Shown: positions 17,838-26,041, numbered from the stretch's first letter. The stretch is 64,000 nucleotides of DNA from Pyxidicoccus sp. MSG2 (GCF_026626705.1 NZ_JAPNKC010000001.1:4960001-5024000); one strand, 5' to 3'. Notes: generated from the letters alone by a model not told the origin. Program-made: numbers and translations.

Positions 17838-18554
17838 TCAGCTCCGGGCGCCGCGCGCGGGACGGCGCGTGGGGCGCAGGGTGTTCTTCTTCGGTTTCTT
17901 CGAGGCGGCGGAGGCCGCCTTCACGGTGTTGCGCGCGACGGGAGCACGGGTGTCGATGCCGTGCTGGATGAGGCTCATGGCGGTGTCGAGCACACGCTCC
18001 AGGCCCGGGTCCTCCTCCCAGAGCACCCAGCGCATGCCGAGGAAGTCGCCGATGCCCATCAGGCAGTAGGCGAGCGCCTCCGGGTCCATGCGGCGCACCT
18101 CGCCGTCCTCCATGGCGCGGGTGAGGCCGGTGACGTAGCCCTTGGCGAAGCGGTCGTAGTAGCGGCGGTAGCAGGCGGCGTCGACGAACTCGGCCTGGCG
18201 CACCACGCGGTAGAGGTTGGGGTGCTGGCGGACGAACTGGAAGAAGGTGCGCAGGCCCTCGCGCTCCACGTCGACGCGGCCGGTGCAGGCGGCGGTGGAC
18301 TCGGCGATGAGGCGGCGCAGGCGCGTGCCCAGCTCGTCCACCACTTCGACGAAGATGGACTGCTTGTCCGGGAAGTAGACGTAGAAGGTGCCCAGCGCCA
18401 CGCCGCCCTTGCGGGTGATGTCGGCGATGGAGGCACGCTCATAACCCTTCTCCCCGAAGACCGACTCGGCGGCCTTCAGCAGCTTCGCACGCGTCCGTTG
18501 CCCTCTGGGCGTCACGGGTCCGGTGCGGTCTGGAGAAGTTGAAGGGCGATTCAT
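17838..18554 (-). CDS. TetR-family transcriptional regulator
   Basis: A 238-residue regulator. The N-terminal helix-turn-helix (TRAKLLKAAESVFGEKGYERASIADITRKGGVALGTFYVYFPDK) is a good TetR signature, and an all-helical ligand domain follows. The last 25 residues are a basic Lys/Arg/Ala tail (KKPKKNTLRPTRRPARG) unusual for the family. As first gene of the operon with the KAS-like protein and ligase it probably represses its own operon in response to an acyl-CoA or related ligand (inference). Confidence 0.92.
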   Translation of the reverse strand: MNRPSTSPDRTGPVTPRGQRTRAKLLKAAESVFGEKGYERASIADITRKGGVALGTFYVYFPDKQSIFVEVVDELGTRLRRLIAESTAACTGRVDVEREGLRTFFQFVRQHPNLYRVVRQAEFVDAACYRRYYDRFAKGYVTGLTRAMEDGEVRRMDPEALAYCLMGIGDFLGMRWVLWEEDPGLERVLDTAMSLIQHGIDTRAPVARNTVKAASAASKKPKKNTLRPTRRPARGARS

Positions 18555-18564
18555 GTTTCACCTA

Positions 18565-18616
18565 GCGGTAGCACCCGGCTGATGGGCTTGTCAAAGCGCG
18601 GAACTTGGCTCCGCGC
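18565..18616 (-). promoter_or_regulatory. Candidate promoter and operator of the TetR operon
   Basis: On the minus strand TTGACA (18594-18589) is a perfect -35 box, followed after 18 nt by a weak TACCGC at the -10 position. Immediately upstream, GCGCGGA and TCCGCGC (18596-18602 and 18610-18616) form a 7-bp inverted repeat with a 7-nt spacer, a fitting position for a TetR-type operator. The TetR start is at 18554. Confidence 0.4.
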
Positions 18617-18684
18617 GTCATGAAATTGGCGCAACGCGGAGCGTCAGCGCTGGCAGTGGAATGCGATGAGAGCACGGGCGGGGC

Positions 18685-20661
18685 TCAGGGACCAGAGTCG
18701 GTCTTACCGGACCCATTGAGGACCCGGTCCACGTAGTCACGGATGGTGGAGGCGGGAATGCACAGCTTCCTGCTCCGACTCTTGTCCGTGGGCGCGAAGC
18801 CGCTGTGGACGAGCCCCATGACGGAGCCTGCTTCGTCGAGGACGGGCCCTCCCCCCAGCGTCCCGTCATTGCGCTCGACCTCGATGAGGAACCTGCCATC
18901 CGGGGCCTCCACGGAGGGGAGGACCCGCCCCACGAAGCGCGTCAACCGCGACTCCACCCTGCCCGGGTATCTGGGCAGCTGACGCAGCTGGAGTCCCTCC
19001 ACGAGGATGGGCCTTCCCTCCATGACGGAGGCCCAGGAGGCGAAGCGGTCGGGGCGCAGGTCGGCCTTCAGGAGCGCCAGCCCGAGCTTCTCGTCCACGT
19101 CGATGCGCTGGACGTCGTACCGCATCCCGTCCAGGAGCTCGATCTGCGCGCGCTCCCTGGAGCGGCCCTCGTCGAAGACGTTGCTCGCCGTCACGAGGTG
19201 GCCCCGGGCCGTGACGAAGAAGGCGGTGGCGAACATCCGGTCTCCGATGAGCAGCCTGGCGGCCACCTGGGGTGCGTCCTTCATGCCGGGCGGGAGGCTG
19301 TCCCAGGCGGAGGTGGCGCCGTCCGGTTCGCTCGGGCCTTCTCCTGTTTTCGGCGGGGCGTCACTCGCGAGCCGGAGGAGGCCTTCCCGCACGGGAGCGG
19401 CCAGGGGCAGCAGCATGAGGACGACGGCTGTGAGCGTGACGGCGACGGAATACCGGCCGAATGCGCGCCCATGCCTCCGAGCCCCCATCCTCGCCCAGCC
19501 GGCGAGCCGCGCGGGCCCCCTGGAGTCGCGCACGCGCTCCAGCGCCTTCCTGAACGCGCCCATGTCCGCGTGCCGCTTCTCCACGGCATCCCACGTGGCG
19601 CCCAGGAGGACCTCCCTCAGCAGGGCCGAGCACTTCAGCCCGTGGATGACCGGCTCTCGGGCGACGCCGGACGGCGGGAGGTGGCCCCCGTTGAGCGTGA
19701 AGAGGAGGGTCATCCCCAGCGAGTACACGTCGGCGCGCGCATCCGGCTCGGCCCTGCCGTCCAGCACCTCGGGCGCGGCGAAGCCGTACTTGCCCATCAT
19801 CCGGCCCTCGTGCGTCGCCGCCGTGGTGTCCTCGGCGCGCACCAGGTCGAAGTCCGACAGGTGCGCCACGCCCGCCTCGTCCAGGAGGATGTTGTCGGGC
19901 GACACGTCGCGGTGGAGCAGCTTGTGCTGGTGCGCGAAGGCGAGCGCGTCGCAGACCGCCAGCGCGATGCCCAGCACCGCCTGCTCCCCGGAAGGGGCGC
20001 GCTGCTTGAAGTCGCCGCCCTTCAGCAGCTCCATCACGTAGTAGAGGTGGCGGGCTCCGTCGTCCCGCTGCTCCTCTCCCTTCTTGAGCAGCACCTTCAC
20101 GATGTTCGGGTGCGAGAGCTGGGACATCTTCTCCGCGCCGCGGAAGAAGCGGTCCACGCGGGTCGGCTCCCTCACGAGATGCCCGTGCAGGACCTTGATG
20201 GCCACGTAGCGCTCGCGGCCATGGTCCCAGGCCTCCCAGACGGCGCCATATCCGCCCGAGCCGAGCAGCTCCAGGAGCTGGTAGCGCCCATCCCCCAGGA
20301 GGTCTCCCGGCTGGAGCTCCACGCCCGTCGCCGCGCGGCGCTTGAGGCGGCGGATGGCTTCGAGCAGGGCGCCCGTGTCCTCGCCTCGCCCCAGCGCCGC
20401 CGCTCGCTGTTCGTGGAGGAGACGAAGCTCCTCGCTCAGCCGGGCATCCCGGGGAGGCGTGTCTCCCCGGGCGACGCGCGCGGGCCCGCTGGAGAGCTCC
20501 TGGAGGCAGCGCTGGAAGTGCTCGGCCACCTGCAGCGCGCGACTGAGCTGCCAGGCGCGCTGCAGCCACTGCATCAGGGGAACCGACCCATCCGCGAGTC
20601 GCTCGATGCCGTTGAAGCGGAAGAGCGTCGCCATCAGCGTGGCCGCCGGAGACACGCCCAC
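18685..20661 (-). CDS. Ser/Thr protein kinase fused to a trypsin-fold pseudoprotease domain
   Basis: Read from GTG 20661 the protein has 658 residues. Residues 1-60 are a helical segment like the effector-associated adaptor domains of bacterial conflict and signalling proteins. The kinase domain (about 124-390) has a Gly loop GSGGYG (134-139), Lys156 in VAIK, HRDVSPDN (250-257) and DFD instead of DFG (270-272). A membrane segment lies near 405-425. A trypsin-fold domain (about 475-640) lacks all three catalytic residues: His to Asn494 (TASNVF), Asp to Gly527 (KLGLALLK) and Ser to Gly603 (LGGGP). It could be a membrane kinase with a binding, non-proteolytic output domain. The frame continues upstream beyond a TGA; see the next entry. 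Confidence 0.85.
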   Translation of the reverse strand: MGVSPAATLMATLFRFNGIERLADGSVPLMQWLQRAWQLSRALQVAEHFQRCLQELSSGPARVARGDTPPRDARLSEELRLLHEQRAAALGRGEDTGALLEAIRRLKRRAATGVELQPGDLLGDGRYQLLELLGSGGYGAVWEAWDHGRERYVAIKVLHGHLVREPTRVDRFFRGAEKMSQLSHPNIVKVLLKKGEEQRDDGARHLYYVMELLKGGDFKQRAPSGEQAVLGIALAVCDALAFAHQHKLLHRDVSPDNILLDEAGVAHLSDFDLVRAEDTTAATHEGRMMGKYGFAAPEVLDGRAEPDARADVYSLGMTLLFTLNGGHLPPSGVAREPVIHGLKCSALLREVLLGATWDAVEKRHADMGAFRKALERVRDSRGPARLAGWARMGARRHGRAFGRYSVAVTLTAVVLMLLPLAAPVREGLLRLASDAPPKTGEGPSEPDGATSAWDSLPPGMKDAPQVAARLLIGDRMFATAFFVTARGHLVTASNVFDEGRSRERAQIELLDGMRYDVQRIDVDEKLGLALLKADLRPDRFASWASVMEGRPILVEGLQLRQLPRYPGRVESRLTRFVGRVLPSVEAPDGRFLIEVERNDGTLGGGPVLDEAGSVMGLVHSGFAPTDKSRSRKLCIPASTIRDYVDRVLNGSGKTDSGP

Positions 20662-20910
20662 CGGAATCGAGGCGACACACCCGGGGTCGATTCCTTCCAG
20701 GAGCGCCAGCTGGGTGCCCTGCCCCGCCAGGTCGCAGTTGAGCGCGACGTCGTGCAGCTCGAGGATTCGCTCGTCGGGCAGGTGGCGGAAGTTGGGTACC
20801 AGGAGTCACCGCACCGGGCCTGTCGCTTCGAAGGCCGCGAAGAGCGCTGGAGCATAGCCGCTCGCCCGGGTCCCCTGAACGGGGCCTTTGTAGGAGACCT
20901 GCTCCGTCAC
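20662..20910 (-). pseudogene. Upstream in-frame extension of the kinase gene interrupted by TGA
   Basis: The kinase frame continues upstream without start codons other than CTG to a TGA at 20808-20806. Its 49 codons read like protein (LVPNFRHLPDERILELHDVALNCD, then GTQLALLEGIDPG) and complete the helical N-terminal domain. Beyond the TGA, still in frame, a GTG at 20910 with GAGG six bases upstream begins 34 codons (VTEQVSYKGPV...APALFAAFEATGPVR). I infer an original start at 20910 and a later nonsense change or sequence error. Otherwise translation must begin at a CTG or at GTG 20661, which removes half the domain. Confidence 0.5.
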
Positions 20911-20967
20911 TCCAGCCTCGTGTGCGCCTCCGGACAGAAGCGACGGCCCAGGTCTTCGCCCACCCGG

Positions 20968-21618
20968 TCAGCGTGTGAGGAACGTGGCGGCGGCGTGCTC
21001 GCGCAGGGGGGCGAAGGACTGGAGCGCGTCCGGGCGCCAGGCGTCGAGCGCCCTCGGCAGGCGCTTGAGGCGCTCACGCTCGGTGCGCTCCTTCGTCGCG
21101 CGCAGGGTGACTTCGAGCGCTGACTCCAGGGCGCGCTGGGGTGAAAGGCGCGGAGCCTGGGCCAGCTCCTTCGCGGAGAGCGCGAGGAGCCACTGCTCCT
21201 GCGCGTAGGAGGCGTGCCGGAGCCAGGCCTGCTGCCGCACGGGGAGGAGGCGGGGCACCTCGGTGGCGATGGAGCCTGGCGCGGCGCGGATGAAGCGCGT
21301 GTCCGCCAGGAGCCGCTCGCCCACCACGCGAGCGATGTGCATGGGCGGTGGGCCCTGGGTGAGGAAGCGTGGGTCGATGGGGCCGTCCTGACAGCAGACG
21401 AGGGCGTCCGCGAGGCTGGGGAAGGCCCACAGTACGCAGCCTCCGGACTTGCGGCGTTCCTCGGCCAGGCGCAGGCCGCGCACCTCGTGGACGGAGAGCC
21501 TTCCCGCACGCTCCAGCTCCAGCCGCAGCTCCGCCAGGGCAGGAGCCTGGAGGCCCGTCACCGCCGTGGACGGGAGGGCTTCGGGGAGCAGCAGGAAGTG
21601 TTCCTCCATGGGCCGCAT
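20968..21618 (-). CDS. Hypothetical protein (216 aa)
   Basis: A soluble protein without signal peptide or membrane segment. The middle part reads like a globular domain (GGCVLWAFPSLADALVCCQDGP, then RVVGERLLADTRFIRAAPGSI); the C-terminal third is helical and rich in Arg, Leu, Ala and Glu (ATKERTERERLKRLPRALDAW). No family recognised. Starts at 21618 (MRPMEE) and 21609 are both possible and neither has a good RBS; the open frame above 21618 has non-coding composition. It is divergent from the first toxin-like lipoprotein gene, with 142 bp between them. Confidence 0.6.
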   Translation of the reverse strand: MRPMEEHFLLLPEALPSTAVTGLQAPALAELRLELERAGRLSVHEVRGLRLAEERRKSGGCVLWAFPSLADALVCCQDGPIDPRFLTQGPPPMHIARVVGERLLADTRFIRAAPGSIATEVPRLLPVRQQAWLRHASYAQEQWLLALSAKELAQAPRLSPQRALESALEVTLRATKERTERERLKRLPRALDAWRPDALQSFAPLREHAAATFLTR

Positions 21619-21731
21619 GCTGTGGGCAGTGGAGCACGGCGCGCCAGTGTCACGGTGAGGTTGTCGGTGGGTGATCGGCGGTGAGACGGGACGCGTGTTC
21701 CATGCACCAGCGCAGCATCCCCGCATAACGT

Positions 21732-21758
21732 GGAACCCTCTTTGGGTCCGAGGGTTCC
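21732..21758 (+). promoter_or_regulatory. Hairpin covering the ribosome binding site of the first toxin-like gene
   Basis: GGAACCCTC (21732-21740) and GAGGGTTCC (21750-21758) form a perfect 9-bp stem with a 9-nt loop, two bases before the ATG at 21761. The only Shine-Dalgarno-like sequence, GAGGG, lies inside the 3' arm. The structure could restrain translation. The second cassette (start 23944) lacks this sequence. Confidence 0.5.
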
Positions 21759-21760
21759 CC

Positions 21761-23227
21761 ATGCCGCTCCGTCAGGCTGGCGCCGTCCTGCTGATGCTGC
21801 TGACCGCTTGCAGTGGCGTACCTCGAGTCACGCGTGCCTCGGCGGATGACGGTGCGGTGGGAGCCGGTGCGGCACGGTACGGGCTGAGCGTCTTCTCTCC
21901 GCGCACGGTGTCGGGCGAGCCGGTGGAGGTGAACGAGGACGACTTCACGGAGGCAGTGGCGAGACTGGCCCGCGAGGCACGTCCCGTGGCGCAGCCCCAG
22001 GCAGAGGCCCGACAGTTGTTCGCGGAGACGCGTGAGGCCCAGGCACGGGGCGAGCGTGTCATCCGCCTGGCACCGGTGAACGTGAGTGGCACCGCGTCGC
22101 GGGCCGAAGCGGAGCTGACGCGCGAGTACCTGCGCTGGTGCCAGCGCACGCAAGGCGGCGGTGACTGCCTGCGCCTGCTGGTGGACGGGCCCACCGTGCG
22201 CGGTGACGACAGGTACGCGCTGGCCCTGGCGATTTCATTGGGCTCGGTCATGGCGGAGACGACTCAGGCCCTCAAGGGCATGGTGCAGCCTTCCGCCGTC
22301 CTGGCCCTGCTGGTGTGGACGGCGGTCGTCTACCTGCTGCTGTGGGCACTGCCCGACCCACTCTCCAAGAGCATCGCAGCGGGGATGACGGTGCTGCTGC
22401 TGGGCTGGCTGGGCGTGGACACCCTGTGGAGCCTGATGCGCGGCTGGGTGCGGCTGGTGGAGGACGCCGACCGGGCCTCCACCTTCGACGAGCTGAGCGA
22501 GGCCGGAGAGAAGTTCGGCCGGGTGATGGGCGAGAACACCGCGCGCGTACTGGTGATGGTGGCCACTGCCGCCCTCGGTGGCGCTGTGCCCAAGTTGACG
22601 AAGCTGATGCCGAAGCTGCCCGGCTTCACGCAGGCAGCGGTGCAGGCCGAGGCACAGGGAGGACTCCGACTCGCGTCGGTGGCCGAGGTGGAGTCGGTGG
22701 CCGCCTCGTCCGAGGGCACCTTCTCCGTCTTGATGAAGAGCCCGGGAAGCCGGGCGGGCGCGGCGGCCGCGGAGTCAGAGGCCGCAGCCACCACCATCAT
22801 CCGGCACCAGGGCGGCAACCGGCAGGTGCTCACTGGCGGCCAGCGCTGGCACGTGCCCGCGAACAAGCCGCTCAAGGACATCCCGACGGCGGACCCGGTG
22901 GGAGACCAACTCCAGGCGGCGGCGACCCGTATCTCCGAGGAATGGGGCCCCCACATGCTCAGGGCGCAAGAGCGTGAAGCCATCAGGCAGGCCACCGCAC
23001 AAGGAGACCACTGGCTGGCACGTCTTCTGGAGCGACAGGCCCGAGGTCGCTTCGTGGAGAGCCAACTGAACGAACAGTTCCGGGGACTGAAGTGGAACAG
23101 GACCGGAGTCGATGCAATTGACCCTGTGACGGGCTACAGGTACGAGATTCTCTCCGGCACGGTTTCGAACCTGGCACTTCATGGCCAGCGCATGGCGGGC
23201 GTCCTCTTCCGCATGATCACCTTCTGA
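21761..23227 (+). CDS. SitA-like polymorphic lipoprotein toxin, copy 1 (putative)
   Basis: A 488-residue lipoprotein: signal with lipobox LTAC (Cys17), two adjacent membrane segments (about 178-197 and 205-225), a further hydrophobic stretch (259-277), and an Ala-rich region up to about 390. The last 98 residues differ from copy 2 except for a shared core, LLERQARGRFVE and GVDAIDPVTGYRYEILSG (449-466), whose Asp/Glu pattern could belong to a nuclease-type toxin. A 22-bp gap separates it from a putative immunity gene. Lipoprotein toxins with swappable C-termini and a cognate downstream protein are the hallmark of SitAI systems transferred by TraAB outer-membrane exchange in Myxococcus; assignment here is by architecture only. 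Confidence 0.7.
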   Translation: MPLRQAGAVLLMLLTACSGVPRVTRASADDGAVGAGAARYGLSVFSPRTVSGEPVEVNEDDFTEAVARLAREARPVAQPQAEARQLFAETREAQARGERVIRLAPVNVSGTASRAEAELTREYLRWCQRTQGGGDCLRLLVDGPTVRGDDRYALALAISLGSVMAETTQALKGMVQPSAVLALLVWTAVVYLLLWALPDPLSKSIAAGMTVLLLGWLGVDTLWSLMRGWVRLVEDADRASTFDELSEAGEKFGRVMGENTARVLVMVATAALGGAVPKLTKLMPKLPGFTQAAVQAEAQGGLRLASVAEVESVAASSEGTFSVLMKSPGSRAGAAAAESEAAATTIIRHQGGNRQVLTGGQRWHVPANKPLKDIPTADPVGDQLQAAATRISEEWGPHMLRAQEREAIRQATAQGDHWLARLLERQARGRFVESQLNEQFRGLKWNRTGVDAIDPVTGYRYEILSGTVSNLALHGQRMAGVLFRMITF

Positions 23228-23249
23228 GTCGACCGGCAGCCGGTGACCC

Positions 23250-23852
23250 ATGATTCAGTTCAGCGACCGGGAAATCGCAGGTGAACGCTTGGAGCTCGAT
23301 AGCAAGACCGAGCTCTATTACCTGGGGCACGACCTGTCCCTGAGGGACTGCACCCTTGTCATCCGCGTGCCTGCAAAAGCCCTGGTCATCAGCAAGGCCC
23401 AGCTCATCAACTGCACCATCGAGGCAAAGCGGGAGCTGAAGGGCTACCGCTGGCACAGCGCCATCTTGAAGGGCTGCAGATTCTCGGGGGCCTTCAGCGG
23501 CTGTGAGTTCGGCCGCTGGCCCTATGCCAGGGAACCCGAGCTCGGTGGCATCGAGGACTGTGACTTCAGCGAGGCCCGGCTGGAGGCATGCGTTTTCATG
23601 GGCTGTGACGCCCGCACCCTGAAGTTCCCCTCCTGGCCCTGCTTCACCTTGCTCGACCCCGTGCGCCGCAAGGACGAGCTGCTCGCCCTCCAGTGGCCCG
23701 GCACCATGCGCATCACCGTGGAGTCCTTCGTGGAAGGCCCGCCGGAGACCGCCGCCGTGACGTACTTCGCCCCCACCGTGGCGAAGCGTACTGGCACCAC
23801 CCCGGAAGCCATCCGCGCCGTCCTCGATACCCTCCCCGGCGTGATTCTCTGA
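23250..23852 (+). CDS. Putative immunity protein with pentapeptide-like repeats, copy 1
   Basis: A 200-residue cytoplasmic-looking protein with no signal peptide. The first 120 residues have a repeated rhythm of Cys/Leu/Phe every five residues (LSLRDCTLVI, AQLINCTIEA, AILKGCRFSG, GCEFGRW, EDCDFSEARLEACVF), consistent with a right-handed beta-helix like pentapeptide-repeat proteins. The last 80 residues are a separate domain. Residues 1-25 and 123-200 are nearly identical to copy 2; the middle is diverged, as expected if that part recognises the cognate toxin. Its position 22 bp after the toxin-like gene supports an immunity role (inference). Confidence 0.65.
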   Translation: MIQFSDREIAGERLELDSKTELYYLGHDLSLRDCTLVIRVPAKALVISKAQLINCTIEAKRELKGYRWHSAILKGCRFSGAFSGCEFGRWPYAREPELGGIEDCDFSEARLEACVFMGCDARTLKFPSWPCFTLLDPVRRKDELLALQWPGTMRITVESFVEGPPETAAVTYFAPTVAKRTGTTPEAIRAVLDTLPGVIL

Positions 23853-23943
23853 CGCCGCACCCGTACTCCGGGCACCTCGACTCCACGGGTGGGCTGGTGG
23901 CGCATGCCGCTCAACACTCACGCCTCACGTCCAGAAAATCCCC

Positions 23944-25416
23944 ATGACGCTCCGTCAGGTTGGCGCCGTCCTGCTGATGCTGCTGACCGCTTGCAGTGGT
24001 GTGCCTCGAGTCACGCGTGCCTCGGAGGATGACGGTGAGGTGGGAGCCGGTGCGGCACGGTACGGGCTGAGCATCTTCTCTCCGCGCACGGTGTCGGGCG
24101 AGCCGGTAGAGGTGGACGAGGACGACTTCACCGAGGCGCTGGCGAGACTGGCCCGCGAGGCACGTCCCGTGGCGCAGCCTCAAGCGGAGGCCCGGCGGTT
24201 GTTCGCGGAGACGCGTGAGGCCCAGGCGCGAGTCGCCGGCGAACGTGTCATCCGCCTGGCCCCCGTGAACGTGAGCGCCGCGACGTCGCAGGCCGAAGTG
24301 GACCTGACGCGCGAGTACCTGCGCTGGTGCCAGCGCACCCAAGGCGGCGGTGACTGCCTGCGCCTGTTGGTGGACGGGCCCACCGTGCGCGGTGACGACA
24401 GGTACGCGCTGGCCCTGGCGATTTCACTCGGTTCCGTGCTGGTGGAGACGACTCAGGCCCTCAAGGGCATGGTGCAGCCTTCCGCCGTCCTGTCCCTGCT
24501 GGTGTGGACGGCCGTCGTCTACCTGCTGCTGTGGGCACTGCCCGACCCGCTCTCCAAGAGCATCGCGGCGGGAATGACGGTGCTGCTGCTGGGCTGGCTG
24601 GGCGTGGACACGCTGTGGAGCCTGATGCGTGGCTGGGTGCGCCTGGTGGAGGACGCCGACCGGGCCTCCACCTTCGACGAGCTGAGCGAAGCCGGAGAGC
24701 AGTTCGGCCGAATAATGGGCGAGAACACCGCGCGCGTGCTGGTGATGGTGGCCACGGCGGCCCTCGGTGGCGCGGTGCCGAAGCTGGCGAAGCTGATGCC
24801 GAAGCTGCCCGGCTTCACGCAGGCAGCGGTGCAGGCCGAAGCCCAGGGAGGACTCCGGCTCGCGGCGGTGGCCGAGGTGGAGTCGGTGGCCGCCTCGTCC
24901 GAGGGCACCTTCTCCGTCCTGATGAAGAGCCCGGGAAGCCGGGCGGGCGCGGCGGCAGCGGAGGCGGAGACTGCGGTCACCACCATCGTCCGGCATCAGG
25001 GCGGCAACCGGCAGGTGCTCACTGGCGGCCAGCGCTGGCACGTGCCCGCGAACAAGCCGCTCAAGGACATCCCGACGGCGGACCCGGTGGGAGACCAACT
25101 CCAGGCGGCGGCGACCCGTGCGGCACAGCGGTGGAGCTCAAGAGGCCCAAAGCCCCAAGAGCAAGAAGCCATCAGGAAAGCCGCTGCCCAAGGCGACCAC
25201 TGGCTCGCGCGACTGCTCGAGCGACAGGCACGAGGCCGCTTCGTGGAGCAACAGCTCAAGAACGAGTTCAAGAACTTGAGGTGGAATCCGAGGGGAGTCG
25301 ATGCGATTGACCCGACCACAGGCTACAGATACGAGATTCTCTCAGGGACGGACTCGAACCTGGCCCTGCATGGCCAGCGCATGGCGAACTTCTTCTTCCG
25401 GATGGTCACCTTCTGA
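23944..25416 (+). CDS. SitA-like polymorphic lipoprotein toxin, copy 2 (putative)
   Basis: A 490-residue paralogue of copy 1 with the same lipobox (LTACSG), membrane pair and Ala-rich region. Residues after about 392 differ: AAQRWSSRGPKPQEQEAIRK replaces the copy 1 sequence, then LLERQARGRFVEQQLKNEF and GVDAIDPTTGYRYEILSG follow, ending NFFFRMVTF. The predicted active region is kept, so both are probably enzymes of one toxin family with shifted specificity for the immunity partner. The gene begins 91 bp after the first putative immunity gene and has no clear Shine-Dalgarno sequence, so its expression may depend on transcription or coupling from cassette 1. Confidence 0.7.
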   Translation: MTLRQVGAVLLMLLTACSGVPRVTRASEDDGEVGAGAARYGLSIFSPRTVSGEPVEVDEDDFTEALARLAREARPVAQPQAEARRLFAETREAQARVAGERVIRLAPVNVSAATSQAEVDLTREYLRWCQRTQGGGDCLRLLVDGPTVRGDDRYALALAISLGSVLVETTQALKGMVQPSAVLSLLVWTAVVYLLLWALPDPLSKSIAAGMTVLLLGWLGVDTLWSLMRGWVRLVEDADRASTFDELSEAGEQFGRIMGENTARVLVMVATAALGGAVPKLAKLMPKLPGFTQAAVQAEAQGGLRLAAVAEVESVAASSEGTFSVLMKSPGSRAGAAAAEAETAVTTIVRHQGGNRQVLTGGQRWHVPANKPLKDIPTADPVGDQLQAAATRAAQRWSSRGPKPQEQEAIRKAAAQGDHWLARLLERQARGRFVEQQLKNEFKNLRWNPRGVDAIDPTTGYRYEILSGTDSNLALHGQRMANFFFRMVTF

Positions 25417-25438
25417 GAACAGTGCCCCTCAACGCGCC

Positions 25439-26041
25439 ATGATTCAGTTCAGCGACCAGGAAATCACAGGTGAGCGGATGGAGCTCGATAGCAAGACCGA
25501 GCTCTATTACCTGGGGCACCACCTGACCTTGCGAAATTGCACCCTCATCCTGAAGGTGCCCGCGAGAGCGCTGGTGGTCAGCAAGACACGGCTCATCGAC
25601 TGTACGATTGACGCAAGGAAAGAGCTGAAGGGCTTCTCCTGGGACCATGCACATCTGAAAGGCTGCCGATTCACAGGCACCCTGAGCGGGTGCGATTTCG
25701 GGCGCTGGCCTGATGAAGAAGCGGACCAGATTGGCGGAATCGAGGACTGCGACTTCACTGGGGCACGGCTGGAGGCGTGTCGCTTTCTCCAATGTGACTC
25801 CCGCACCCTGAAGTTCCCCTCCTGGCCCTGCTTCACCCTGCTCGACCCCGTGCGCCGCAAGGACGAGCTGCTCGCCATCCAGTGGCCCGGCACCATGCGC
25901 ATCACCGTGGAGTCCTTCGTGGAAGGCCCGCCGGAGACCGCCGCCGTGACGTACTTCGCCCCCGCCGTGGCGAAGCGTACTGGCACCACCCAGGAAGCCA
26001 TCCGCGCCGTCCTCGACACCCTCCCCGGCGTGATTCTCTGA
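25439..26041 (+). CDS. Putative immunity protein with pentapeptide-like repeats, copy 2
   Basis: A 200-residue paralogue of the protein at 23250. The N-terminal 25 and C-terminal 78 residues match almost exactly; the middle, with repeats such as LTLRNCTLIL, TRLIDCTIDA, AHLKGCRFTG and EDCDFTGARLEACRF, has many substitutions. The start at 25439 (MIQFSD) matches copy 1; an open frame further upstream overlaps the toxin gene and is not coding. Same 22-bp spacing to its toxin-like gene as in cassette 1, although the spacer sequences differ. Confidence 0.65.
   Translation: MIQFSDQEITGERMELDSKTELYYLGHHLTLRNCTLILKVPARALVVSKTRLIDCTIDARKELKGFSWDHAHLKGCRFTGTLSGCDFGRWPDEEADQIGGIEDCDFTGARLEACRFLQCDSRTLKFPSWPCFTLLDPVRRKDELLAIQWPGTMRITVESFVEGPPETAAVTYFAPAVAKRTGTTQEAIRAVLDTLPGVIL

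Larger units (their letters stand above)
21761..26041 (+). repeat. Tandem duplication of a two-gene cassette, period about 2.18 kb
   Basis: Unit 1 spans 21761-23852 and unit 2 spans 23944-26041. They are nearly identical over codons 1-390 of the lipoprotein and over the 3' 230 bp of the second gene. They diverge in the block from the lipoprotein C-terminus to the middle of the second gene (about 22931-23615 and 25120-25803). One 6-bp indel (an extra Val-Ala in copy 2) is seen in the conserved part. The pattern indicates recent duplication or gene conversion of the flanks around a diversified core. Confidence 0.85.

Noticed and set aside
21761..26041. Toxin cassettes considered as part of a prophage or transposon
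   Set aside because: No integrase, transposase, terminal inverted repeats, attachment site or tRNA gene is visible around them; only the tandem duplication itself.
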